A DNA stretch of 64,000 bases from SB11 sp965222995 (GTDB lineage: Bacteria > Bacteroidota > Bacteroidia > UBA8524). The translations under genes and the position numbers were made by a program. The stretch is from the NCBI GenBank assembly GCA_965222995.1, contig OZ244977.1, positions 868,001 to 932,000 of the forward strand, in the 5' to 3' direction. Within the stretch, counting starts at the first letter, position 1. Each line of letters begins with the position of its first letter. The notes beneath the pieces were generated by a model. That model ran no database searches and was not told the origin of the DNA. It was given only the letters and a program-made list of their open reading frames with translations. Of the stretch, positions 32,544-40,289 are shown piece after piece.

Positions 32544-33170
32544 ATGGAAACCGATATAATGACACCGATAACTAAAGAGCATATAAAAAACGGATTTGCT
32601 TACGATGAATTTCGTCAGATGGGCAAAGATTTATTAGCTCAAAATAAAACTACAGGTAATAATCAAAGTGAATCTTATTTGTACTATAGCAATTTGAATG
32701 ATAAACGCATGGATAGGTTAGACAAAACCGTAACCATAAATGATGAGCTTGTACAAGCACTGCAAAATATACAACGTCCAATGATTTGGGTAGTATTAAC
32801 AGAGCTTTGGTGTGGTGATGCTGCCCAAAATGTTCCTGTTTTAGCAAAAATGGCTAGTGCCGGCAAAAACAAAATTCAACTATCCTTGCTTTTGAGGGAC
32901 GGGAATCCTGAGATTATGGATGCTTATTTAACTAACGGAGGAAAATCTATCCCTAAATTAATTGCTTTGGATGCTGAAACACATGAGGAGTTATTTACCT
33001 GGGGTCCCAGACCTAAAGAAGCACAACAAATTTTGATAGATTACCGCGCCGCCGGTTCTCCCGCCGACGTAGACTATAAAAAAGATATACAGGTATGGTA
33101 CATAAAAAACCATACACAAGGGCTACAAAGCGAGTTTTTAGAACTTATAAGCCCATACACATCTAAATAA
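32544..33170 (+). CDS. thioredoxin-fold protein with a single active-site Cys
   Basis: A 208-residue cytoplasmic protein of the thioredoxin-like group found in Bacteroidota. A helical N-terminus (about 10-75) leads to the thioredoxin core, MIWVVLTELWCGDAAQNVPVL (about 80-100). The usual WCGDC or WCxxC becomes W-C-G-D-A, so only the first Cys (C90) remains, pointing to a monothiol role rather than disulfide exchange. Later GKSIPKLIALD (about 133-143) holds the cis-Pro region. Start ATG 32544; ATG 32559 would also be acceptable. Function unknown. Confidence 0.75.
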   Translation: METDIMTPITKEHIKNGFAYDEFRQMGKDLLAQNKTTGNNQSESYLYYSNLNDKRMDRLDKTVTINDELVQALQNIQRPMIWVVLTELWCGDAAQNVPVLAKMASAGKNKIQLSLLLRDGNPEIMDAYLTNGGKSIPKLIALDAETHEELFTWGPRPKEAQQILIDYRAAGSPADVDYKKDIQVWYIKNHTQGLQSEFLELISPYTSK

Positions 33171-33198
33171 TAAGGGCAACTTTACTTTTAAAATTCAC

Positions 33199-33233
33199 AC
33201 ACTTCCCTTGAAATATTATTTCAAGGGAAGTGT
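33199..33233. terminator. bidirectional terminator hairpin
   Basis: ACACTTCCCTTGAAAT and ATTTCAAGGGAAGTGT make a perfect 16-bp stem with a 3-nt loop between two convergent genes (stops at 33170 and 33238). The plus side ends in tgtttta and the minus side in ttttaaaagt, so it can serve both. Confidence 0.85.
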
Positions 33234-33237
33234 TGTT

Positions 33238-33543
33238 TTATACTGTTTCTAATAAAGTTCTAAAAGCAGCTAATCTTTCACCATATTTCTGCATGGTTTT
33301 CATCTTCAATGCAGGACCAAAGTCCTTGTTATAACTTTCATAATCAGCTATAGTTTTTGCAAAGTACTGTATGCTATAGGTAACTCCTGTTTCATCAGGC
33401 TGGCGGGTAATTACCTTAAACATCTTATACTTCATAAACTTACCTGTTTGCATTACTTCTGGTATATGCTCGTTCTTCATCCATTGCACCCATTCACGCT
33501 CAAGGCTATCATCTAAGTTTATTGTTACGTTATATAGTATCAT
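33238..33543 (-). CDS. DUF4286-family protein
   Basis: A 101-residue small cytoplasmic protein matching the DUF4286 family of Bacteroidota: MILYNVTINLDDSLEREWVQWM at the start, then HIPEVMQTGKFMKYKMFKV and TYSIQYFAKTIADYESY. The fold is likely a ferredoxin-like dimeric alpha/beta barrel. Function unknown. It follows the isochorismate synthase gene with a 7-bp gap, so it ends the thioesterase-menF transcript. Confidence 0.85.
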   Translation of the reverse strand: MILYNVTINLDDSLEREWVQWMKNEHIPEVMQTGKFMKYKMFKVITRQPDETGVTYSIQYFAKTIADYESYNKDFGPALKMKTMQKYGERLAAFRTLLETV

Positions 33544-33550
33544 GCTGTAT

Positions 33551-34615
33551 CTATTTTAAAAGCGATTTTAAGTTGTTTAGTTTATTATCAGTTTCTTGTA
33601 ATTCCTTTTCAGGATTTGAGTCTTTAGTTATTCCCGCTCCAGCGTAAGCAATTAAACCATTATTTGTTAGTTGCATGCAACGCAGGTTAACAAACAGGCT
33701 GGTAGCATTTTTATTTATCTCTCCCAAAAAACCGCTGTAGTAGCTTCGGTTAAACCTCTCATGTGTTTTAATAAATGCTATTGCATTTTTCTTATCTATT
33801 CCTCCAACAGCAGGGGTAGGGTGTAATTGAGGTAGAATTTGGCTGGCAAGGCTGCTATTTGTAGTTCCTTTTTTATTAAAAACTATTTGGGTATAAAGGT
33901 GCTCTAAATTGCCGTTGGTAATCTTTTTTCTGGCAGAAATATCAATATTGTTTACTTCAAATTCAGTTAAAATATTTTCAATATACCGAACTACCCAAAG
34001 CTGTTCTTCACTTTCTTTATTTGTCCATTGTGCTTGGTCTTTTAATTGCGTACCTGCCAGTGCAACAGTTGATAGACTATCACTGTTTACCTCAAGCAAT
34101 AATTCAGGGGTAGCACCAATCCAAGTACCTATATTTTTAATGCTAACTAAGGAAACCATGGCTTCAGGATAGACTTTGCAGAGCGAATTAAAGAAAGTAA
34201 GCGGGCAAAAACCGCTTGGGGCATCCCACAGTGTATTTCTGGCAATAACTACTTTTTTAAGTAACCCTTGTTGAATGCTTTTTACAGCTAAACCTACATT
34301 GGTAATATAGTTATCAGGAGTATCAAGCAGTATAGGTTCATCCGATAAGTGATAATCATTAAGAGTACTTTTTAGTGTAGTATCAATATCGGTTAGTTTT
34401 TCACCGCTTAAAAAAAGTGAAGGTGTTTCACTATTAATATCAAAAGGTATAAAGGCAAATCCTTGTTTTTCGGTTTCAAGAATATCAGGAGTAAACGGCT
34501 CTACTTCATCGCTAACAACCGCACATACCTCCTTAGTATGCGGCAAACGCCATAGTGCAAAACTTTCATTGTTTTGCTTGAGTTGTTTTGGATTAAATAG
34601 TAACCTTTCGGGCAT
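33551..34615 (-). CDS. menF: isochorismate synthase (chorismate-binding enzyme)
   Basis: A 354-residue enzyme of the MenF/EntC/PabB superfamily, predicted to convert chorismate to isochorismate, the first committed step toward menaquinone. Visible motifs: KKVVIARNTLWDAPSGF (KxVxAR), GTWIGATPELLLEV, STVALAGTQ (ALAGT), LHPTPAVGGIDKKNAIAFI (HPTPAVGG), RSYYSGFLGEI and LRCMQLTNNGLIAYAGAGIT. The combination and the menD/menB genes nearby favour MenF over anthranilate or aminodeoxychorismate synthase. ATG 34615 is used; GTG 34627 is four codons upstream. It overlaps the thioesterase gene by 23 bp. Confidence 0.9.
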   Translation of the reverse strand: MPERLLFNPKQLKQNNESFALWRLPHTKEVCAVVSDEVEPFTPDILETEKQGFAFIPFDINSETPSLFLSGEKLTDIDTTLKSTLNDYHLSDEPILLDTPDNYITNVGLAVKSIQQGLLKKVVIARNTLWDAPSGFCPLTFFNSLCKVYPEAMVSLVSIKNIGTWIGATPELLLEVNSDSLSTVALAGTQLKDQAQWTNKESEEQLWVVRYIENILTEFEVNNIDISARKKITNGNLEHLYTQIVFNKKGTTNSSLASQILPQLHPTPAVGGIDKKNAIAFIKTHERFNRSYYSGFLGEINKNATSLFVNLRCMQLTNNGLIAYAGAGITKDSNPEKELQETDNKLNNLKSLLK

Positions 34616-35060
34616 ATTTGGCTTCACCGTTTACTTTTACATTAGACATAGTTAAACGGCTAATGTTTACTAAGTTTCCTTCTTCATCCTCTATACGTAT
34701 TTCCCATACTTGCGTACTTTTCCCAACGTGGTATGGGCGTGCAGTTCCATAAACATAACCTGTCATAGCTGCCTTTAAGTGGTTTGCATTAATATCAAGA
34801 CCAAGTGCTACATATTCATCTCTATCAATTACCAAATTGGCAGCCATACTCCCTACTGTTTCAGCTAAAGCCAGTGATGCACCACCATTTAGCATTTTTA
34901 AGGGTTGGCAAGTACGGTGGTCTACAGGCATACGGGCTTTTAAATAATCTTTAGTTAACTCTATAAACTCTATATCTAAATGTTCACCCATAGTGCCTTT
35001 GTTTATGGCATTTAACTGGTCTAGCGAGTGGGATGTATCTAATGTGAAAGATGTATTCAT
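34593..35060 (-). CDS. PaaI-type hotdog thioesterase (candidate DHNA-CoA thioesterase)
   Basis: A 155-residue hotdog-fold acyl-CoA thioesterase of the PaaI/MenI type: MGEHLDIEFIEL, DHRTCQPLKMLNGGASLALAETVGS (with LNGGASLALAET, the catalytic helix region), VALGLDINANHLKAAMTG, GTARPYHVGKSTQVWEI and a final RLTMSNV. Its overlap with the isochorismate synthase gene, and menD-menB 4 kb away, make hydrolysis of 1,4-dihydroxy-2-naphthoyl-CoA a good guess; this is inference from context. Confidence 0.85.
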   Translation of the reverse strand: MNTSFTLDTSHSLDQLNAINKGTMGEHLDIEFIELTKDYLKARMPVDHRTCQPLKMLNGGASLALAETVGSMAANLVIDRDEYVALGLDINANHLKAAMTGYVYGTARPYHVGKSTQVWEIRIEDEEGNLVNISRLTMSNVKVNGEAKYARKVTI

Positions 35061-35130
35061 AACTTTTTCAAGGGTGAAACAAACAAGATGTTATTTTCAC
35101 GCCTTTATAATTCAGCAACAAAAGTCAACA

Positions 35131-35763
35131 ATGAGCGATAAAAAAACAATTTACCTTACCCGTCATGGTGAAACAGAGTTTAATAGATTGGGTATTGTGC
35201 AGGGCAGTGGTGTGGATAGTGCATTAAATGACAAAGGAAGACAACAGGCTGAATTATTTTTTGAGCATTATGGCAATTTGCATTTTGACAGGGTATATAC
35301 ATCAACTTTGCAACGGACATACCAAAGTGTGCAACGGTTTATTGAGGACAAGCAACATCCCCATACTGCGTTTGCCGGGTTAGACGAGATTAAATGGGGA
35401 GTATATGAGGGGAAACCCAGTACTCCTGAACAAAAAGCGGTGTACTTAGCAATGGTAAGAAAATGGCAAAACGGAGATTTAAAACATAGCATACCGGGTG
35501 GCGAAAACCCCATTGAACTGCAAGAGCGCCAAAAGCCCGTTTTACAACATATTCTGGCACAACAGCAAGAACAGCAAATCCTTATTTGTATGCACGGCAG
35601 GGCTTTACGAAGTTTTTTATGTTTGATGATGGAAACACCGCTTAGCCAAATGGATAGGTACGGGCACCGCAATTTGGGGCTATATCTTATACAATATGAA
35701 AACAATAGGTTTTTTATTGAAAAAGAAAATGACGGCAAACACTTACAATCGCTTGCACTTTAG
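35131..35763 (+). CDS. histidine phosphatase / phosphoglycerate mutase-like
   Basis: A 210-residue cytoplasmic enzyme of the histidine phosphatase superfamily. The catalytic LTRHGETEFNRLGIVQG lies at about residues 9-25 with the phospho-accepting His in RHGE; RVYTSTLQRTYQS carries the second Arg, and LICMHGRALRSFLC holds the second His. Similar proteins act as phosphoglycerate mutase, alpha-ribazole phosphatase (CobC) or sugar phosphatase; the substrate cannot be told. ATG 35131 starts at MSDKKTIYLTRHGE; the frame upstream to 34993 runs into the thioesterase gene. Confidence 0.88.
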   Translation: MSDKKTIYLTRHGETEFNRLGIVQGSGVDSALNDKGRQQAELFFEHYGNLHFDRVYTSTLQRTYQSVQRFIEDKQHPHTAFAGLDEIKWGVYEGKPSTPEQKAVYLAMVRKWQNGDLKHSIPGGENPIELQERQKPVLQHILAQQQEQQILICMHGRALRSFLCLMMETPLSQMDRYGHRNLGLYLIQYENNRFFIEKENDGKHLQSLAL

Positions 35764-35788
35764 CGTCATAAATTATATATTATAGGTA

Positions 35789-36565
35789 ATGCAGGTTAAA
35801 GGTATATTCATTCTATTTTTTCTTATAGTATCAGCGCATATTTCAGCTCAGCACAATCATCAACACGATAATTTGTTGGTTCAAGATACTAATAGGTTTA
35901 CTTTGACTAATGTTGATAGCCTTGTAGAGAATGATACCAATACTAAATATTTTTTTAAAGAAGAGGATTACAAAGACAGCCTTAAAGTATACGAGGAAAG
36001 GTTTGGGGAAAATAAATTTGTTCCCGATAGTTTAAAGTTACCCTTTTATCTGGCGTTGTCCTATTATCCTGAATTGTATGACTCTAAAATAAAAATTGAG
36101 AGCCGCATATTATTTACAACTATGGAGGCAAGACCTTCAAACACCAGTGTATTTAAAAATGCCAATAAACGAACGTATAAGGTTTATATAAATAACAGGA
36201 GAGGAAAAACTAAAGGGGTAAACCTGGCTAAACTAAACTTTAACAGCCGGGTAGGTTTTTTCGGGCATGAGTTGGCACATTTACTCAGCTATCAACACAA
36301 AAACAGTTTTCAGTTATTGGGAATGGGACTTAAATATGTTTTCTCAAAAAAATACAAGCGGTATACCGAGAGGGAAACGGATTTAGAAACTATACGCAGG
36401 GGTTTAGGTTTTGCTTTATATGAATCGAAGAAAAGAATTTTAAAGGATAAATCTTTGGGTACATCAAGAGCCTACAGAAGAAATGCAAGAAAAAACTATA
36501 TGACTGATAGTGAGGTGCTTCAAAGTATTTTTACTATTGGTATAGATAAGCTGGCTATCAAATAA
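35789..36565 (+). CDS. secreted zincin-like metallopeptidase candidate
   Basis: A 258-residue exported protein: signal peptide (1-20, VSAHISA) followed by a His-rich QHNHQHD mature N-terminus. GFFGHELAHLLSYQ gives HEXXH at H160, E161, H164, and YTERETDLETIRRGLG (about 192-207) supplies Glu candidates for the third zinc ligand. The overall sequence is not recognised as a named peptidase family. Start ATG 35789 gives the signal peptide. It follows the phosphatase by 26 bp. Confidence 0.7.
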   Translation: MQVKGIFILFFLIVSAHISAQHNHQHDNLLVQDTNRFTLTNVDSLVENDTNTKYFFKEEDYKDSLKVYEERFGENKFVPDSLKLPFYLALSYYPELYDSKIKIESRILFTTMEARPSNTSVFKNANKRTYKVYINNRRGKTKGVNLAKLNFNSRVGFFGHELAHLLSYQHKNSFQLLGMGLKYVFSKKYKRYTERETDLETIRRGLGFALYESKKRILKDKSLGTSRAYRRNARKNYMTDSEVLQSIFTIGIDKLAIK

Positions 36566-36609
36566 TACCTCAATCACCAATACATCTTTATTCTTTTTGC
36601 AAAAGCCCG

Positions 36610-36638
36610 TTTGCAAGTGAAATAAAAAACTATTTTTG
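36610..36638 (+). promoter_or_regulatory. promoter for alanine dehydrogenase
   Basis: TTTG (36610-36613) and TATTTTTG (36631-36638) are spaced 17 nt apart, 22 nt ahead of ATG 36660. Confidence 0.6.
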
Positions 36639-36659
36639 CACACCCAAAAATAGTATGTC

Positions 36660-37775
36660 ATGATTATTGGAATCCCTAAAGAAATTAAAAATAACGAGAA
36701 TCGTGTTGCGGTTACCCCTGCGGGTGTATCAGAATATGTAAATGCAGGCCACACTGTATATGTACAAGCTACAGCCGGTTTTGGAAGTGGTTTTTTAGAT
36801 GAAATGTATGTTGATGCAGGCGCAAAAATTCTTCCCACTATTGAGGAAGTGTATGCTATTGCTGAAATGATAATAAAGGTAAAAGAGCCTATTGAACCTG
36901 AATATAAACTTATTAAGAAAAACCAGTTATTATTTACATATTTTCACTTTGCATCATACGAGCCACTAACACATGCTATGATTGACAGTGGTGCTGTGTG
37001 TGTAGCTTATGAAACGGTAGAAAAGAAAGATAGAAGCTTGCCGCTATTAGTACCTATGAGTGAGGTAGCGGGAAGAATGGCAACTCAAGAGGGAGCGAAG
37101 TACTTGGAAAAACCAATGGGGGGACGTGGTATATTGCTAGGTGGTGTACCCGGAGTAAAGCCCGCTGAAGTATTAGTTTTAGGGGGAGGTATTGTTGGTA
37201 CCCAAGCCACTAAAATGGCTGCAGGAATGGGAGCACATGTTACTATTATGGATATTTCACTGCCTCGTTTACGCCAGCTGGATGATATAATGCCTGAAAA
37301 TGTAGATACGGTAATGTCTAACCATTATAATATAATGGATGCTATACAAAAAGCTGATTTGATTATTGGTGCTGTTTTAATACCCGGTGCAAAAGCTCCA
37401 CATTTAATTACCAGAGATATGCTTAAGTATATGAAACCCGGAACCGTATTGGTAGATGTGGCTGTAGACCAAGGAGGATGTATAGAAACTTGCAAGCCAA
37501 CCACACACCAAGACCCAACGTATGAAATTGATGGTGTAATACATTATTGTGTAGCCAATATGCCCGGTGCTGTGCCTTACACGTCAACAATCGCATTAAC
37601 CAATGCTACTCTTCAATACGGGTTGCAGTTGGCAAACAAAGGTTGGGAAAAAGCTTGTAAAGAAAATGAAGAGCTTAAACTGGGTTTGAATATTGTAGAT
37701 GGTAAGGTGGTATATAAAGCCGTTTCAGAAGCTTTTGACCTTCCATTCCATAATGTTGATGATGTACTAGCGTAA
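36660..37775 (+). CDS. ald: alanine dehydrogenase
   Basis: A 371-residue NAD-dependent enzyme interconverting L-alanine and pyruvate plus ammonia. N-terminal MIIGIPKEIKNNENRVAVTPAGV (read as GIPKEIKNNENRVAVTP) carries the substrate-binding Arg and Lys; SEVAGRMATQEGAKYLE, VLVLGGGIVGTQATKMAAGMGA (NAD-binding GGGIVG) and GAKAPHLITRDMLKYMKPG follow, with the C-terminal NMPGAVPYTSTIALTNATL. Length and motifs are typical. Confidence 0.96.
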   Translation: MIIGIPKEIKNNENRVAVTPAGVSEYVNAGHTVYVQATAGFGSGFLDEMYVDAGAKILPTIEEVYAIAEMIIKVKEPIEPEYKLIKKNQLLFTYFHFASYEPLTHAMIDSGAVCVAYETVEKKDRSLPLLVPMSEVAGRMATQEGAKYLEKPMGGRGILLGGVPGVKPAEVLVLGGGIVGTQATKMAAGMGAHVTIMDISLPRLRQLDDIMPENVDTVMSNHYNIMDAIQKADLIIGAVLIPGAKAPHLITRDMLKYMKPGTVLVDVAVDQGGCIETCKPTTHQDPTYEIDGVIHYCVANMPGAVPYTSTIALTNATLQYGLQLANKGWEKACKENEELKLGLNIVDGKVVYKAVSEAFDLPFHNVDDVLA

Positions 37776-37819
37776 ATCTTATTTAAACGGTGATGTAGCA
37801 TTATAAATGTTTACTCACA

Positions 37820-37861
37820 TAAAAAAAAGCCCCTTACAAATAAGTAGGCGGGCTTTTTTTA
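37820..37861 (+). terminator. Rho-independent terminator after ald
   Basis: AAAAAAAAGCCCC...GCGGGCTTTTTTT hairpin ending in a seven-T tract at 37854-37860. Confidence 0.85.
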
Positions 37862-37933
37862 TGCCTAAAAACTGCTGAAATATTTATTACCCCAGCTTAT
37901 GTAAATATGCTTTAATAGCATGATTTAGAGCTA

Positions 37934-37941
37934 TACTTTTG
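37934..37941 (+). promoter_or_regulatory. -7 box TACTTTTG for the 98-residue membrane protein
   Basis: Exact TAnnTTTG, with TTTA at 37911-37914 exactly 19 nt upstream as a degenerate -33 element. The transcript would have a leader of about 100 nt that contains the hairpin at 37988-38023. Confidence 0.55.
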
Positions 37942-37987
37942 TTGTGAAGATTAATTAAAGCCTTTACAAAAAGGGCTAGTAAATTAT

Positions 37988-38023
37988 AAGTTTTTAGCGG
38001 CTAACATACCCGCTAAAAAACTT
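37988..38023 (+). other. strong leader hairpin upstream of the 98-residue membrane protein
   Basis: AAGTTTTTAGCGG (37988-38000) pairs with CCGCTAAAAAACTT (38010-38023; one bulged A), loop of 9 nt. No T-tract follows, so it is not a standard terminator; it lies within the predicted 5' leader, 26 nt before the ATG. Confidence 0.6.
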
Positions 38024-38049
38024 AACAAGCTATAAAAGGAGTATTACAA

Positions 38050-38346
38050 ATGGCAAAAGAAATTCATGCTTTGTTAAAATTTATTAATGTAATTTTTTGT
38101 GTTGCACTATTGTTCTTGCTGGTGTATTACGTTAATGAAAGAGATACATATTATGGGAACGTAAGAGGTATATACGACCCTGCAATCAGAACTATATATG
38201 AGATTGTTTCGGTATTATTTATGCTAACCTTAATCCCTTTTACCATTGCAACATTTTACAAACTAAAACATAACCAGTTGGGGTTTGTAGGGGTAACAAT
38301 AATTAATATATTTTTATTATTTTCAATATATTATATGATGTATTAA
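38050..38346 (+). CDS. small membrane protein, function unknown
   Basis: A 98-residue protein with three hydrophobic segments (about 8-28 FINVIFCVALLFLLVYYV, about 50-70 IVSVLFMLTLIPFTIATFY and about 76-98 FVGVTIINIFLLFSIYYMMY). No recognised family. The predicted leader contains a long hairpin, and the next gene follows after 9 bp, so the two form a small operon. Confidence 0.75.
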   Translation: MAKEIHALLKFINVIFCVALLFLLVYYVNERDTYYGNVRGIYDPAIRTIYEIVSVLFMLTLIPFTIATFYKLKHNQLGFVGVTIINIFLLFSIYYMMY

Positions 38347-38355
38347 ATTGCATCA

Positions 38356-38817
38356 ATGTCTCCACTATTAAAGAAACTTAACTACAAAAACCAACAACAA
38401 GTTGTTCTTTTAAACCTTCCCAAAGAACAAGAGTACCTTATACAAGACTTTGGCGAAAACGCTAAAGTAATTCTTGATGCTGAACAGGCAAATGAAATTG
38501 AATTTGTGCTTATATTTTGTACTAAAAAAGCAGAGGTAGATGCCTATGCGCAACAAATAACTCCAAAGTTGATTGAGGATGGAGCCTTATGGTTTGCTTA
38601 TCCCAAAGGAACATCAAAACGCTATAAATGCGATTTCAACAGAGATAATGGCTGGAATGTGTTGGGGGAAATGGGTTTTGAAGGGGTACGTATGGTTGCT
38701 GTTGATGAAGATTGGTCTGCTCTGAGGTTTAGAAAAGCTAAACATATAAAAACCATGACCAGAAGCTTTGCGATGAGTAAAGAAGGTAAAGCCAAAGTAA
38801 AAAACAGCAAAAAATAA
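38356..38817 (+). CDS. DUF3052-like cytoplasmic protein
   Basis: A 153-residue soluble protein: an N-terminal alpha/beta part (VVLLNLPKEQEYLIQDF, FVLIFCTKKAEVDAYAQ), then ALWFAYPKGTSKRYKCDFNRDNGW and a conserved end VRMVAVDEDWSALRFRKAKHIK, the W-S-A-L-R-F-R pattern found in DUF3052-type proteins. The C-terminus is Lys-rich (EGKAKVKNSKK). Function unknown. Co-transcribed with the upstream membrane protein. Confidence 0.7.
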   Translation: MSPLLKKLNYKNQQQVVLLNLPKEQEYLIQDFGENAKVILDAEQANEIEFVLIFCTKKAEVDAYAQQITPKLIEDGALWFAYPKGTSKRYKCDFNRDNGWNVLGEMGFEGVRMVAVDEDWSALRFRKAKHIKTMTRSFAMSKEGKAKVKNSKK

Positions 38818-38845
38818 TTTAGCAATTGCAGCGTTAATCATTTTT

Positions 38846-38877
38846 TTGGGTCTAATCCCACAAACTAATGATATTTG
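38846..38877 (+). promoter_or_regulatory. promoter for the ECF sigma gene
   Basis: TTG (38846-38848) and GATATTTG (38870-38877; one mismatch to TAnnTTTG) with 21-nt spacing. ATG 38884 begins 7 nt after the box, so the transcript is probably leaderless. Confidence 0.45.
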
Positions 38878-38883
38878 CAATTT

Positions 38884-39495
38884 ATGCAGAAAGCCGCATC
38901 ACCAAATTTAAACAGCCAAGTAAACGAGAAGTTTTTAGTTAAAAACTTTATTGATGGTGATGAAAAGGCTTTTGAATCTCTTTTCAAAGTGTACTATCAA
39001 ATGCTTAAAAAGGTAGCTCACTTTATTACTCAAGATGCGGAGCAGTGTGAAGAAATAGTGCACGATGTATTTATAAATATTTGGCAAAAACGGCAAAACA
39101 TTAACCCTGAAGCTTCATTTAAAAATTATTTAATTACTGCCGTAAGAAACAGGTGCTTCAATCATCTCAAAGCAAAAAAACAAACACAATCAATTGATAA
39201 TGATGAAAGTTGGGTTGAAGAGTTAGTTGCTGATACGTATACTGATACCAAAGCACAAGTAAGAGATGTGCAAAAGGCTATTGATGCAGCCATTGACAAA
39301 CTACCTGAACAATGCAGGCTCATATTCCAACTGAGCCGATACGAGGGGATGAGCTATAAAGAAATTGCAGAAGCTTTAAACATTGCTCCCAAAACCGTTG
39401 AAAATCAAATTGGGAGGGCATTAAAGTTTTTAAAAACCGACTTAAAAGACTTTTTACCTGCCTTTTTAATTTTTATTCTTTTAAAAATCAATTAG
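38884..39495 (+). CDS. ECF-type sigma factor of a FecR/TonB system
   Basis: A 203-residue sigma-70 family ECF factor of the Bacteroidota FecI-like group. Region 2: FIDGDEKAFESLFKVYYQMLKKVAHF and EIVHDVFINIWQKRQNINPEAS, with FKNYLITAVRNRCFNHLKAKK for -10 recognition. Region 4: LPEQCRLIFQLSRYEGMSYKEIAEAL and APKTVENQIGRALKFL. The C-terminus ends in a hydrophobic FLPAFLIFILL stretch, common in this subfamily. It is the first gene of a locus with FecR, an STN-TonB receptor and DUF4249. ATG 38884 is chosen over TTG 38875 because the predicted transcription start lies at the ATG. Confidence 0.93.
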   Translation: MQKAASPNLNSQVNEKFLVKNFIDGDEKAFESLFKVYYQMLKKVAHFITQDAEQCEEIVHDVFINIWQKRQNINPEASFKNYLITAVRNRCFNHLKAKKQTQSIDNDESWVEELVADTYTDTKAQVRDVQKAIDAAIDKLPEQCRLIFQLSRYEGMSYKEIAEALNIAPKTVENQIGRALKFLKTDLKDFLPAFLIFILLKIN

Positions 39496-39571
39496 TTAGA
39501 AAATTTTTCAAAAAAAATCAGCTTAGCTTTAGGGGTATGGACTGTTGTGTTGTGTATATGGTGTAGAAACT

Positions 39572-39748
39572 ATGAAAATGATACAACAAATTATGAAAAC
39601 AAAAATTATTCTGCTTGCCCTTTTGGCAACCTTTACCTTAACCCTTTTCAGCTCTTGTAGTGAGCTTGACTGTGAAGATGAAATTCATCCTACTGAAGAG
39701 TGTGATACTCTTGAACCTTGTGATTTTGAAGAACCAACAGAAAACTAA
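39572..39748 (+). CDS. small acidic Cys-rich lipoprotein
   Basis: A 58-residue predicted lipoprotein. A hydrophobic signal (LLALLATFTLTLFSSC) ends in a lipobox, and the mature part (about 28 residues) is strongly acidic with four cysteines beyond or at the lipidated one (C-SELDC-EDEIHPTEEC-DTLEPC). ATG 39593 is an alternative start seven codons inward. Unknown function; metal binding is possible. It lies between the ECF sigma and FecR genes, an unusual insertion in such loci. Confidence 0.65.
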   Translation: MKMIQQIMKTKIILLALLATFTLTLFSSCSELDCEDEIHPTEECDTLEPCDFEEPTEN

Positions 39749-39776
39749 AACGATAAATTTTTTGAAAAGAGTAGAG

Positions 39777-40235
39777 ATGAAAAAGCAATTTAAATTGTTG
39801 AAGCAAATTAGTATAGTAGCAATTTTTGCATTGGCATTTAGTGCCTGCAAAAAAGACGAAGACAACACACCCAAGCCAACAACCCAACCTACAAAAACTG
39901 ATATATTAGCAGGAAGTGATTGGGTAATGAAAGCAATGGTAGTTGATGGAGTAGACTACATGCAGCACATGGAAGACTGTGAAAAAGACAACATTATGCA
40001 GTTTAAAGCTACCGGTATTTATGTTGATGATGAAGGAAGTTTGAAATGCGATTCTAAGGATAAACAAACACGAAAAGGAGTGTGGGAATTTATCGAGAAC
40101 GAAACAAAGTTGCTTGTAGACAATGAAGACACATTGAATATAGATTTACTTAAGCCTGATTCGTTACTAGTATCAATTACTTTTAATGATGATGGAACTG
40201 ATAAAACCCTAAAAACTACATTTGTAGCTAAATAA
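39777..40235 (+). CDS. lipocalin-like lipoprotein
   Basis: A 152-residue predicted lipoprotein: signal MKKQFKLLKQISIVAIFALA with lipobox FSAC, a KKDEDNTPKPTTQPTK spacer, and a beta-rich domain (LAGSDWVMKAMVVDGVDYM, NIMQFKATGIYVDDEGSL, KGVWEFIENETKLLVD, SLLVSITFNDDG). The G-x-W near the start, the F-x-x-x-G-x-Y repeat and W-E-F pattern are those of the lipocalin-like DUFs (DUF4923/lipocalin_4-type) of Bacteroidota. ATG 39777 is preferred; the open frame upstream overlaps the previous gene. A terminator follows directly. Confidence 0.75.
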   Translation: MKKQFKLLKQISIVAIFALAFSACKKDEDNTPKPTTQPTKTDILAGSDWVMKAMVVDGVDYMQHMEDCEKDNIMQFKATGIYVDDEGSLKCDSKDKQTRKGVWEFIENETKLLVDNEDTLNIDLLKPDSLLVSITFNDDGTDKTLKTTFVAK

Positions 40236-40239
40236 CTTA

Positions 40240-40277
40240 TTGAGATGGGTTTTTAGCCCATCTCAATTTTATTTTTT
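40240..40277 (+). terminator. Rho-independent terminator between lipoprotein and fecR
   Basis: TTGAGATGGG and CCCATCTCAA form a 10-bp stem, followed by TTTTATTTTTT. It separates the sigma-lipoprotein part from fecR, so read-through or a separate promoter is needed for the downstream genes. Confidence 0.92.
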
Positions 40278-40289
40278 AACCACCGAACT

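Noticed and set aside
36594..36617. Possible hairpin GCAAA...TTTGC ahead of ald
   Set aside because: Only five base pairs, no T-tract, and it overlaps the promoter -33 region; not called a terminator.
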